From contig CALHLF010000074.1 in NCBI GenBank assembly GCA_938034905.1, positions 1 to 36,771 of the forward strand: a stretch of 36,771 nt of DNA, written 5' to 3'. Both the position numbers and the translations under genes were made by a program. Shown here one piece after another: positions 8,551 to 15,043 of the stretch (positions within the stretch are counted from its first letter, which is position 1; every line of letters begins with the position of its first letter). The DNA is from an uncultured bacterium. Its GTDB lineage: Bacteria; Dictyoglomota; Dictyoglomia; Dictyoglomales; Dictyoglomaceae. A model generated the notes under the pieces. The model had not been told where the DNA came from. It worked only from the letters and a program-made list of their open reading frames with translations, and made no database searches.

Positions 8551-9411
8551 ATGAAGTGGCTGGAGATAATTATTAAGACAAAAAAAGAAGCAGAAGATTC
8601 CATCTTTAATCTATTAAAGGAGATAGGAGCAAAGGGAGCATCCATTGAGGAGAGACCTAAGAACTTAACCCTTATAAAGGGTTATTTCACAGAGGGCATT
8701 AATACTCATGAGACTTTATTTCATATAAAGGAGGGGTTAAAATTAATCTCTAATTATCTTGATATTGGGATGGGAGAAGTAGAGATCCGCTATTTAAATG
8801 AGGAAGACTGGGCAAATTCTTGGAAGAAATATTATAAACCTGTAGAAATTGGGAAGGTGGCAATTGTTCCTTCGTGGGAAAGGTATGAAAATAGGGAAGG
8901 GAAGATAATTATCAATATTGATCCTGGGATGGCTTTTGGAACAGGAACCCATGAGACCACAATTCTATGTATCTTAGCAATAGAAGAATTCTTAAGACCA
9001 GGGATGGATGTAATTGATGTGGGTACTGGATCAGGGATTTTAGCAATCATAGCAAAAAAGCTTGGTGCCCATAGGGTTTTGGCAATTGATATTGATGAGA
9101 CTGCGGTAAAAATTGCAAAGGAAAATGCAATATTAAATAAGGTAAACATAGAGGTTATTAAGAATAATCTTATAGAAGGGATAGATGAAAAATTCCATTT
9201 AATATTAGCAAATATAAATGCAGAGGAAATAATTAAACTCTCTAAGGATATAAAAAGAATTATGAAAAAAGGTTCTTATTTTATAGCATCGGGAATAACT
9301 AAAAATACTCTAAAGGATGTGGAAAGGGCCTTAGAAGAAAATAATTTAAAGGTAATTGATGTAATGGAAAAGAACTCTTGGTTTTTAATTTTAAGTAGAG
9401 AGCGAGATTAA
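8551..9411 (+). CDS. prmA: Ribosomal protein L11 methyltransferase PrmA
   Basis: PrmA trimethylates L11 using S-adenosylmethionine. The 286-residue protein has the short N-terminal substrate domain (MKWLEIIIKTKKEAED...), the linker NSWKKYYKPVEIG, the hallmark DPGMAFGTGTHETT near residues 125-138, and the SAM-binding IDVGTGSGILAI near 151-162. LANINAEEI follows as the post-motif typical of this family (equivalent of NPPY-like loops). Length is normal. There is no ribosome site before the ATG; a -10 box sits eight bases upstream. The gene ends just before a hairpin shared with the convergent cassette at 9430-10652. Confidence 0.95.
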   Translation: MKWLEIIIKTKKEAEDSIFNLLKEIGAKGASIEERPKNLTLIKGYFTEGINTHETLFHIKEGLKLISNYLDIGMGEVEIRYLNEEDWANSWKKYYKPVEIGKVAIVPSWERYENREGKIIINIDPGMAFGTGTHETTILCILAIEEFLRPGMDVIDVGTGSGILAIIAKKLGAHRVLAIDIDETAVKIAKENAILNKVNIEVIKNNLIEGIDEKFHLILANINAEEIIKLSKDIKRIMKKGSYFIASGITKNTLKDVERALEENNLKVIDVMEKNSWFLILSRERD

Positions 9412-9420
9412 TACTCGCTC
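9400..9420. terminator. Hairpin between convergent prmA and yvrJ
   Basis: GAGCGAG (9400-9406), a seven-base loop and CTCGCTC (9414-9420) form a perfect stem over the prmA stop codon. There is no long T tract on either side, so it may act as a weak bidirectional terminator or only protect 3' ends. Confidence 0.4.
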
Positions 9421-9429
9421 CCTAAATCT

Positions 9430-9576
9430 TTAACTTTTTATAGATATTATTGCCTGAGATAAATCTTGAATTGCCTTTGTTAAACCCTCCAATCTATATT
9501 CTATTCTTAAAAGAAGGATTAAAGAAACAACAATGGGAAAACCTAAATTACTAATGATTTTTATTAAATCTTCCAT
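9430..9576 (-). CDS. YvrJ family small membrane protein
   Basis: This is a 48-residue protein beginning MEDLIKIISNLGFPIVV and ending QAIISIKS. One transmembrane helix (about residues 5-24) is followed by a charged, amphipathic stretch with RIEYRLEGLTKAIQDL, the YvrJ pattern. Its ribosome site GGAGG lies within the last two codons of the M15 peptidase gene, whose stop TAA is one base before this ATG, so translation must be closely coupled. Family function is unknown. Size and topology resemble phage holins of the BhlA/UviB type (one N-terminal helix and a short charged tail); that similarity is my inference. It ends the minus-strand cassette. Confidence 0.85.
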   Translation of the reverse strand: MEDLIKIISNLGFPIVVSLILLLRIEYRLEGLTKAIQDLSQAIISIKS

Positions 9577-9577
9577 C

Positions 9578-9913
9578 TTAAACCTCCATATGGATATAAT
9601 TTTTCTTCTTATCCCACTTAACGAAGGTAAATCCTAAATTTTTTACTATCTCAAAAATCTCCTTTATGTTTTCAGAGGTGATATCACAGGCGTATCCCTT
9701 TGTATGCTTTGAATTTAAAACTCCTCCCACCTCTTTATTATGAGATTCACAGCGGTATCCACTGGTAATCCTAAAATTCCCTCCACTTAATTGGTGTAAT
9801 ATTTCTATCTTTTCCAAAAGGAGAGGATGTATCATTACCCTCTTGCAACATCTACACTGAAAATCCTTCAAATAGAAATTTTTTGATATTTTAATTTCAT
9901 TAACATCAGACAT
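9578..9913 (-). CDS. Peptidase M15 family murein endopeptidase-like protein
   Basis: This 111-residue protein is a single Peptidase_M15_3 domain (LAS superfamily), zinc enzymes that cut peptide bonds in or next to peptidoglycan stems. It has FRITSGYRCESHN near 47-59, the ligands His70 and Asp77 in SKHTKGYACD, and His108 in YIHMEV at the very C-terminus. A CRCC stretch (residues 20-23) is the usual N-terminal feature of this group. There is no signal peptide or membrane helix, as in phage endolysins, so export needs another factor. The start follows GAGGTGAAGG and overlaps the upstream small gene by 8 bases; yvrJ starts one base after its stop. Confidence 0.9.
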   Translation of the reverse strand: MSDVNEIKISKNFYLKDFQCRCCKRVMIHPLLLEKIEILHQLSGGNFRITSGYRCESHNKEVGGVLNSKHTKGYACDITSENIKEIFEIVKNLGFTFVKWDKKKNYIHMEV

Positions 9914-10136
9914 CCTTCACCTCAGGATTTTTGATTGCTAAGATAATTTTTGAGATCAATAGAGGAAGAAAATCCTTTTCAAAAAATGTTGGAAGACACT
10001 CAGGACATACAGGAGTATCATCTATAAAAAACATAAAATTCTTTTTACTTTTACAAATCTTACATGTATAATTAGGAAAGGATTGATAAAGAAAACTAAA
10101 TTTAAATTGTAATTTCTTAACTAAGTTTTCAAACAT
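9906..10136 (-). CDS. Small zinc-ribbon-like Cys-rich protein
   Basis: This is a 76-residue protein of unknown family. It has two CxxC knuckles, CKICKSKK and VCPECLP, 18 residues apart, the spacing of a small zinc ribbon. A hydrophobic C-terminal segment (FLPLLISKIILAI) may form an amphipathic or membrane-apposed helix. A longer frame opens at TTG 10151, but that codon overlaps the GGGAGGG ribosome site for the ATG at 10136, so I choose the ATG. It sits between DUF2922 and the M15 peptidase, overlapping the latter by 8 bases, and the hairpin at 10153-10177 lies just upstream. A regulator, chaperone or antagonist of the peptidase are all possible. Confidence 0.7.
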   Translation of the reverse strand: MFENLVKKLQFKFSFLYQSFPNYTCKICKSKKNFMFFIDDTPVCPECLPTFFEKDFLPLLISKIILAIKNPEVKDV

Positions 10137-10152
10137 TTTATACCCTCCCAAA

Positions 10153-10177
10153 TTACGGCGGGGAAAACCCGCCGTAA
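10153..10177 (-). promoter_or_regulatory. GC-rich intercistronic hairpin
   Basis: TTACGGCGGG and CCCGCCGTAA form a perfect ten-base-pair stem with a five-base loop, very GC-rich for this region. It lies between DUF2922 and the Cys-rich gene. Only three Ts follow on the minus strand and the next ribosome site begins at once, so it is more likely an RNA stability element, a partial terminator or a binding site than a full terminator. Confidence 0.7.
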
Positions 10178-10180
10178 AGA

Positions 10181-10411
10181 TTAATCATAATAATCACTTA
10201 TATTTGTCTCTATTATTCTTGCATCTACCTTTGATACTAAATCTCCAGATCTTCCCTGAAATATATTTTGATTTATAATAAGATCCATAGTCTCCAAAAG
10301 CTCCTGCTCCGTTATATCATCCTTGGGATCAGGAATTCTCAAAGTAAATCTGCTTCCCCCACTATCTAAAAAGATAAACCTTATATATTTTCTTGATGTT
10401 AAGTTTGCCAT
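10181..10411 (-). CDS. DUF2922 family protein
   Basis: This 76-residue protein (MANLTSRKYIRFIFLDSGGS...) has the F-x-L/R-I-P-D-P-K-D-D-I-T motif (FTLRIPDPKDDIT), then a -M-D-x-I-I-x-x-N-I-F- stretch and a C-terminal ARIIET, which is the DUF2922 signature. The family is common in low-GC bacteria, usually next to DUF1659 and often YvrJ; its function is unknown. No signal peptide is present. The start has AAAAGGAGGTGAG. It is the second gene of the cassette, 19 bases after DUF1659. Confidence 0.88.
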   Translation of the reverse strand: MANLTSRKYIRFIFLDSGGSRFTLRIPDPKDDITEQELLETMDLIINQNIFQGRSGDLVSKVDARIIETNISDYYD

Positions 10412-10430
10412 TTATCTCACCTCCTTTTAA

Positions 10431-10652
10431 TTAAATTTCTAATAACTCTTCGTCATTGGTTCTAATAACTTTAACTAATGGATATTTCTGAAGACTTGCC
10501 AATTTTTGAGCTACAGAGAATACTGCAGAATCAGAGGCATCATATTTTACATTATTAAAACTTCTACTTCTTAAAACTGGATTTCCCTGCTGGGTTCCTA
10601 CTTGAACCCTTAGAATTAAACGGGAATTATAGGGAATGGAATTTACTGCCAT
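10431..10652 (-). CDS. DUF1659 family protein
   Basis: This 73-residue protein reads MAVNSIPYNSRLILRVQVG and continues with -RSRSFNNVKYDASDSAVFSVAQKLASLQK-, which matches the DUF1659 family: a short beta sheet followed by a helix, ending in an inspired -R-T-N-D-E-E-L- segment. Function is unknown. A GTG four codons upstream would extend the frame, but it overlaps the AAGGAGGTG ribosome site, so the ATG at 10652 is preferred. First gene of the cassette with promoter elements at 10684-10712. Confidence 0.88.
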   Translation of the reverse strand: MAVNSIPYNSRLILRVQVGTQQGNPVLRSRSFNNVKYDASDSAVFSVAQKLASLQKYPLVKVIRTNDEELLEI

Positions 10653-10683
10653 CTTACTTTTCACCTCCTTTCTTTATTCTTCT

Positions 10684-10712
10684 ATTAAATATAGGTAGGG
10701 GGTGGGCGACAA
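10684..10712 (-). promoter_or_regulatory. Candidate promoter of the DUF1659-yvrJ cassette
   Basis: On the minus strand TTGTCG (10712-10707) and TTTAAT (10689-10684) are 17 bases apart and match sigma-70 hexamers at four and five of six positions. The spacer is a C-rich tract, unusual in this genome. The elements interleave with the divergent rnhC -10 box at 10718-10723. Confidence 0.5.
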
Positions 10713-10717
10713 AATGA

Positions 10718-10729
10718 TATAATGAAAAT
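10718..10729 (+). promoter_or_regulatory. -10 element for leaderless rnhC
   Basis: TATAAT (10718-10723) is six bases before the rnhC ATG, and no ribosome site is present. The predicted start of transcription falls at the ATG. The -35 position overlaps the C-rich (plus-strand G-rich) tract of the divergent promoter and has no clear hexamer. Confidence 0.6.
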
Positions 10730-11611
10730 ATGGTGGGAAGAACTTGGAAGGGAATTTTAGATGGGGAAAGGATCAAAAATCTTCTTTTAGAGTCTGGAGG
10801 AAAAGAAGAGGATATAAAACAGGATTACGAGGTTTGGAGAATTAAACTCTTTTCTTCAACTTTTATTTATTATAAAAATGGAACATTATATTCCACCCCA
10901 TCCCCTGAAATTGATAAAGTTTGGGAAAGGATAGATTCCCTCTTAGGAGGAAGGTTTTCTTCTCCCACAAGAGAATATCTTATAGGGGTTGATGAGGTAG
11001 GGAAAGGGGAGGTTATAGGTCCTTTAATATTGGTGGGGGTTTTATTCAGAAGGGAGCTTTTTCATAAGATTGATTATATAATAAGTTCCTCAGATACTAA
11101 GAAAAGACATGATTTTTATTATTGGAATAGAATTTTTGAAGAGTTAAAGTCCTTAAAAGGATTCCATTATGAATATTTAGAGATCTGCGAGAAAGAGATT
11201 GAAAAGTATAATATAAATTCACTCTTAGATAGGGGATATAAGATACTAATAGAAAACCTTATAGGGAACTTAGATACTTCAAAGGTTAGAATAGTTATAG
11301 ATGATTATGGAGTAGGGAAATCTTTAAAAGATTTTTTAAATAGCCTTTCTTCAGAAATTATAATAGAGAGTAATTCTGAAGATAAATTTTTAGAGACGAG
11401 ATGTGCCTCAATAATAGCTAAGGCGATAAGAGAAGAAAAGATTAAAAGGATAAGAGAAGATGAGAGATATATATTAGATGGGAAAGATGTGGGTTCAGGA
11501 AATATGGGAGATAAAAGGACGATGGAATGGCTTAAAACCTGGTATGAAAAGAAAGGAGAATTTCCTGAATTTGTAAGAAAATCCTTTTTAAGTAAATGGA
11601 AGGTAAAATAA
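10730..11611 (+). CDS. rnhC: Ribonuclease HIII
   Basis: This enzyme cuts the RNA strand of RNA-DNA hybrids during replication and repair. The 293-residue protein starts with a TBP-like N-terminal domain (about residues 1-75, with FIYYKNGTLYSTPSPEID), the feature that separates HIII from HII. The catalytic domain follows with GVDEVGKGEVIGPL (Asp88, Glu89), IVIDDYG (Asp191 or 192) and the late GSGNMGDKRTMEWL, the usual GSGYPSD-x-x-T element. Length fits HIII. It overlaps the next gene by 16 bases. An RNase HII identity is unlikely because of the N-terminal domain. Confidence 0.9.
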   Translation: MVGRTWKGILDGERIKNLLLESGGKEEDIKQDYEVWRIKLFSSTFIYYKNGTLYSTPSPEIDKVWERIDSLLGGRFSSPTREYLIGVDEVGKGEVIGPLILVGVLFRRELFHKIDYIISSSDTKKRHDFYYWNRIFEELKSLKGFHYEYLEICEKEIEKYNINSLLDRGYKILIENLIGNLDTSKVRIVIDDYGVGKSLKDFLNSLSSEIIIESNSEDKFLETRCASIIAKAIREEKIKRIREDERYILDGKDVGSGNMGDKRTMEWLKTWYEKKGEFPEFVRKSFLSKWKVK

Positions 11612-11892
11612 GGGAAATTTTTATTGATGAAGAGATAGAGGTCTTCTTTGAAAAGAAACCAGGACTTCCTATAGGTTTTAGATGGAGAGATAAGGAATAT
11701 AAAATAATAAAAATCTTGGATTTTCAAAGGAGATTAGATTTTAGAAAACCATGGTGGGGAAGACGTCATAGGGATTTTTATGTTGTAAAGACAAATACTA
11801 GACAAATTTTTGAAATCTACTTTCATAGAAGTATAGGAAAAAGATACTGGATTCTTTATAAAGAGATATTAGAAGAAAACTATATTTTTTAA
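11596..11892 (+). CDS. DUF6504-like protein
   Basis: This 98-residue soluble protein has PIGFRWRDKEYKIIKI, then WWGRRHRDFYVVKT and a C-terminal FEIYFHRSIGKRYWILYKE. The pattern P-x-x-F-x-W-R-x-x-x-Y, a WWG/R-rich centre and a YxxxW-x-L-Y end matches DUF6504, a small family of unknown role that in other genomes lies near DNA polymerase IV or repair genes. Its start is inside the rnhC gene, 16 bases before the rnhC stop, in a different frame, so the two are translated from one message. A nucleic-acid-related role is plausible from this pairing but unproven. Confidence 0.65.
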   Translation: MEGKIREIFIDEEIEVFFEKKPGLPIGFRWRDKEYKIIKILDFQRRLDFRKPWWGRRHRDFYVVKTNTRQIFEIYFHRSIGKRYWILYKEILEENYIF

Positions 11893-11931
11893 TGTGAGAA
11901 AAATCACAAATTTTTTGTGACAAAGATCACA
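11893..11931 (+). promoter_or_regulatory. Two CRP/FNR-type palindromes
   Basis: TGTGA-GAAAAA-TCACA (11893-11908) and TGTGA-CAAAGA-TCACA (11916-11931) are both exact matches to the CRP half-site consensus, with centres 23 bases apart, on one helix face. A TATATT box at 11958-11963 places the nearer site about 45 bases before the start of transcription, where class II activators bind. Confidence 0.7.
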
Positions 11932-12006
11932 GAAAATTTAAAAGAAGTTCTTTAAATTATATTAATACAAGGTTTGTCAAAAATAAAGAATAAGGGGTGA
12001 GAAAAA

Positions 12007-13935
12007 ATGAAAAAGAGTATTTTAATCTTCTTAATTCTTACTTTTTTCCTTTTATTAGTTAGTGGTTGTACTCCCCCTCAGCCTCCTATGCCCTCAAATC
12101 GTCCACCAAATGCACCTTCAAATCCTAATCCACCAAATGGAGCTCAAGGCGTAGTAATAAATCCAGAATTGAGTTGGGAATGCAGTGATCCTGATGGGGA
12201 TGTATTAGTTTATGATATATATTTAGGAATTAATCCCAATAACTTAGGAAAGATAAAGGAAAATCATAATGATAAAAGTTATCAATTAATAGATTTAGCT
12301 TTTAATACCACCTACTATTGGAAGATAGTAGCAAAGGATGGAAAAGGTGGGGTTACCGAGGGACCAGTCTGGAGTTTTACAACCCAATCACAAGGACAAA
12401 TTAATAATCCACCAAATGCACCTTCAAATCCTAATCCACCAAATGGAGCTCAAGGCGTAGTAATAAATCCAGAATTGAGTTGGGAATGCAGTGATCCTGA
12501 TGGGGATGTATTAGTTTATGATATTTACTTTGGTGTAAATCCTAATAATTTAGAAAATATTAAAAAGAATCATTCTTATTCAAGTTATCAACTATCAGAT
12601 CTACAATATAATACCACCTACTATTGGAAGATAGTAGCAAAGGATGGAAAAGGTGGGGTTACCGAGGGACCAGTCTGGAGTTTTACAACCCAAACTGAAG
12701 ATGTGGCAAAAGCAAAAGCACTAATTGCTGATCTAAGGAATACAGTACTTACTATTCATGATTATAAAGGAATAGGTGTCCCAGGAATTGTAGATACACC
12801 ATTCCAGAGACTATCTGAAGAAATACAAGAAAAGATAGTTCCAGATCTTACAGAAACTGTTGAGAGAATAGGGTTTATTGTAAATTGTACCCTCCAAATA
12901 ACTCTGCCAGGAACCTATTATTTCACATATACTGAAAAAGATTATTTATTAAAAATAACATACACTTCACCAACTGGTCCAAATACTAATTTAACTCTTA
13001 ACTTTTTAGGCTTAAAGAGTAATATTAAAATTGATGAAGGATCATTAATAATCCATTATGATATAAATAACAAACCCACATCAGGAAGTCTAAATGCTAC
13101 AATGAAGACAAAAGATGGAAATTTAGTAATTACTGGGGAATATACTGCTACTACTCTTCAAAATGCAAGCTTTTTTGATACCATTACCATTACAGGAAAT
13201 ATATCTTCTCCTTATGTAACTATTGATTTTAGTGAGGGAGAAAATAAGCTTTACGCTAACTTTGGAGAATATGAAGAGAGAATTTATCTTGAAGAGATTC
13301 AAGTCAAAGGTAAAATAACAACTACCACTGCTCAAGCTGAAGGAGATTTAGATGTAGATGCTACATATGTAATTTATCCTAATGGTAATACCTATAATCC
13401 TCCAGAAAAAGTGCAATTTACTGGTACCTTTAGAGAAATGTTAAATGGACAACCTACAGGCGCTTACTTTACAGGAACAATCTCAGCTCAATACTTCAAT
13501 CCAACTGAATATAAGTTTTACGAACCTTATGGGCCTCAAAACTTCCCTAAGTGGAAAGCAAGCTTTAATGGACATATAGAAGCTCCTAATAGACCAAAGA
13601 TTGATGCAAACTTAGAATTAACCCACGATGAGTATCAATTATATAAGATTAAAGCAGGATATGAAAGAACAAATCCTAATGGAAGTAAGGTCTGGTTAAA
13701 AACTTCCACAACCCCTCAAAGTTATTACAATGAAGGTATAAAATTAATGGAAGTTTGGATGAATAATCAAGATGGATTAATTTTATACTTCAAAGTAGAT
13801 GGCACTAAAACTGGCGATGAGGTGTTTTCAGGAGATATTAGAAATAATGCAGGAATGAAGTTAGCAGATCTTTATCTTTTAAATGGAATACCAATGGTTA
13901 AATATTTAGATAATTATATAGAGTCTATATTCTAA
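12007..13935 (+). CDS. Lipoprotein with two fibronectin-like modules and a beta-rich C-terminal region
   Basis: The 642-residue protein has a lipoprotein signal (MKKSILIFLILTFFLLLVSGC, lipobox LVSGC with Cys21). A Pro/Asn-rich linker follows, then two modules of 102 residues each (about 33-134 and 135-229), with SWECSDPDGDVLVYDIY at the start and TTYYWKIVAKDGKGGVTEGP...WSFTT at the end, typical of fibronectin III-like domains in surface proteins. The remaining 400 residues are Thr/Asn-rich beta structure without a known domain. Upstream lie two CRP-like palindromes and a GGGGTGAG ribosome site; a strong terminator follows. It probably sits on the cell surface or in the outer leaflet and binds polysaccharide or another envelope component, but its ligand is unknown. 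Confidence 0.85.
   Translation: MKKSILIFLILTFFLLLVSGCTPPQPPMPSNRPPNAPSNPNPPNGAQGVVINPELSWECSDPDGDVLVYDIYLGINPNNLGKIKENHNDKSYQLIDLAFNTTYYWKIVAKDGKGGVTEGPVWSFTTQSQGQINNPPNAPSNPNPPNGAQGVVINPELSWECSDPDGDVLVYDIYFGVNPNNLENIKKNHSYSSYQLSDLQYNTTYYWKIVAKDGKGGVTEGPVWSFTTQTEDVAKAKALIADLRNTVLTIHDYKGIGVPGIVDTPFQRLSEEIQEKIVPDLTETVERIGFIVNCTLQITLPGTYYFTYTEKDYLLKITYTSPTGPNTNLTLNFLGLKSNIKIDEGSLIIHYDINNKPTSGSLNATMKTKDGNLVITGEYTATTLQNASFFDTITITGNISSPYVTIDFSEGENKLYANFGEYEERIYLEEIQVKGKITTTTAQAEGDLDVDATYVIYPNGNTYNPPEKVQFTGTFREMLNGQPTGAYFTGTISAQYFNPTEYKFYEPYGPQNFPKWKASFNGHIEAPNRPKIDANLELTHDEYQLYKIKAGYERTNPNGSKVWLKTSTTPQSYYNEGIKLMEVWMNNQDGLILYFKVDGTKTGDEVFSGDIRNNAGMKLADLYLLNGIPMVKYLDNYIESIF
12103..12694 (+). repeat. 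Direct repeat of 306 bases encoding two modules
   Basis: Copy one starts at 12103 and copy two at 12409. About 115 bases at the start and about 80 bases at the end of each copy are nearly or fully identical, while about 75-85 central bases (near 12228-12305 against 12534-12611) differ at many positions. The identical parts argue for recent exchange between the copies. Confidence 0.9.
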
Positions 13936-13945
13936 AAATCCTTTT

Positions 13946-13975
13946 GAGGGAGAGGAAAAACCTCTCCCTCTTTTT
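13946..13975 (+). terminator. Rho-independent terminator
   Basis: GAGGGAGAGG, AAAAA loop, CCTCTCCCTC, then TTTTTATTATT: a perfect ten-base-pair stem with a U tract directly after the lipoprotein gene. The start codon of the next gene is seven bases after the T5 run. Confidence 0.9.
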
Positions 13976-13981
13976 ATTATT

Positions 13982-15043
13982 ATGAGATGGCTCTTATTTT
14001 TCTTAATTTTATTTTCCTTTGTAAACAATCTTTATGGATTTAATCTTGAGAAAGAAAACCTTCTTTTAAATTTAGAAATAGAAAACAATTTTACAAATTT
14101 GTTCAATTTTAATTTTCCTTTACAAGGATTTTTTTTCTCTATTGATTTTAACAAAACTAATTTTTTCCTTTTAGGAAATGCGGAATTAAGATTAAAAATA
14201 AAAGATTGGGAAATTTCAGGTTTTTATCAAGGAGAGTTTCTGGGAAAAATTTCAGAATCTACAAGGGAATTTATACAAAGAATAATAAAAAAAGAGTCTT
14301 TTCCAATAGGAAAAACCTATGATCTTTTATTGGAAATAGAGGGATTAGAGGTTATAGGAGGGAAAGTTTCAAAAATTTATGATTTTCAAAATATTTCCCT
14401 TTCAATTACCTCTAAAATACTATATGGAAGAGATCTCCAGAGGGGAAAACTTTTTGGAAATTTTATGGGTTTAGATGAGGAAAGCTATAAATTTAACCTT
14501 TTTTTAAATTACTTATATAATCGCAATTATCTTTATAAAAGAAGAGATTTAGTTCCAGGAAGGGGTATTGGATTTAGCTTTGACTTAGATCTATCCTTTA
14601 ATTTCTTAAAAAACCTCTTATTAAAATTATCTTTTAAAGATTTTTATGGAAAGATCTATTGGGAAAATATGCCTTTTACTATAGCTGATGCTACAACAGA
14701 AAGGGAATATTATGATGAATATGGAAATATAGTTTATCGTCCCCTAATTAAAGGTTATGAGGGATATGAAAATTACCTTCAGAATATTCCTCTAAAAATT
14801 AAACTCCTTTTAGAGTATTGGATTTATCCATTTAGATTAAATCTTAATTTAAATTACATTAAAGATCTTTATTTTTATCACTTTAAAATTTCCTATCCTT
14901 TATCTTCCCTTAAAAATTTCAACTTTTTAACTTCTTCATATTACAAATATTATATGGAAATCAACAATGAAGCAGGATTTATTCTATCAGGAGATAAGAG
15001 TGGAATTTATAATATATTATTTTATTTTTATCAGGTTTTATAA
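13982..15043 (+). CDS. Secreted beta-rich protein, possible outer-membrane barrel
   Basis: I do not recognise a family. The 353-residue protein has a signal peptide (MRWLLFFLILFSFVNNLYG) and then alternating aromatic/hydrophobic and polar residues in short strands, Asn- and Tyr-rich loops, and ends in ILFYFYQVL. That pattern fits a beta-barrel or large beta-sandwich. A central segment (GFSFDLDLSFNFLKNLLLKLSF) reads as two amphipathic strands. It has no ribosome site and starts right after the terminator of the lipoprotein gene, so it depends on readthrough or on a leaderless start. Its stop codon directly abuts that of the convergent helicase gene. Its likely partner is the upstream lipoprotein. 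Confidence 0.7.
   Translation: MRWLLFFLILFSFVNNLYGFNLEKENLLLNLEIENNFTNLFNFNFPLQGFFFSIDFNKTNFFLLGNAELRLKIKDWEISGFYQGEFLGKISESTREFIQRIIKKESFPIGKTYDLLLEIEGLEVIGGKVSKIYDFQNISLSITSKILYGRDLQRGKLFGNFMGLDEESYKFNLFLNYLYNRNYLYKRRDLVPGRGIGFSFDLDLSFNFLKNLLLKLSFKDFYGKIYWENMPFTIADATTEREYYDEYGNIVYRPLIKGYEGYENYLQNIPLKIKLLLEYWIYPFRLNLNLNYIKDLYFYHFKISYPLSSLKNFNFLTSSYYKYYMEINNEAGFILSGDKSGIYNILFYFYQVL

Noticed and set aside
9430-10652. Complete prophage or phage remnant
   Set aside because: The M15 and holin-like genes suggested it, but there is no terminase, portal, capsid, tail, integrase or attachment site in the flanks, which are housekeeping genes (prmA, rnhC).
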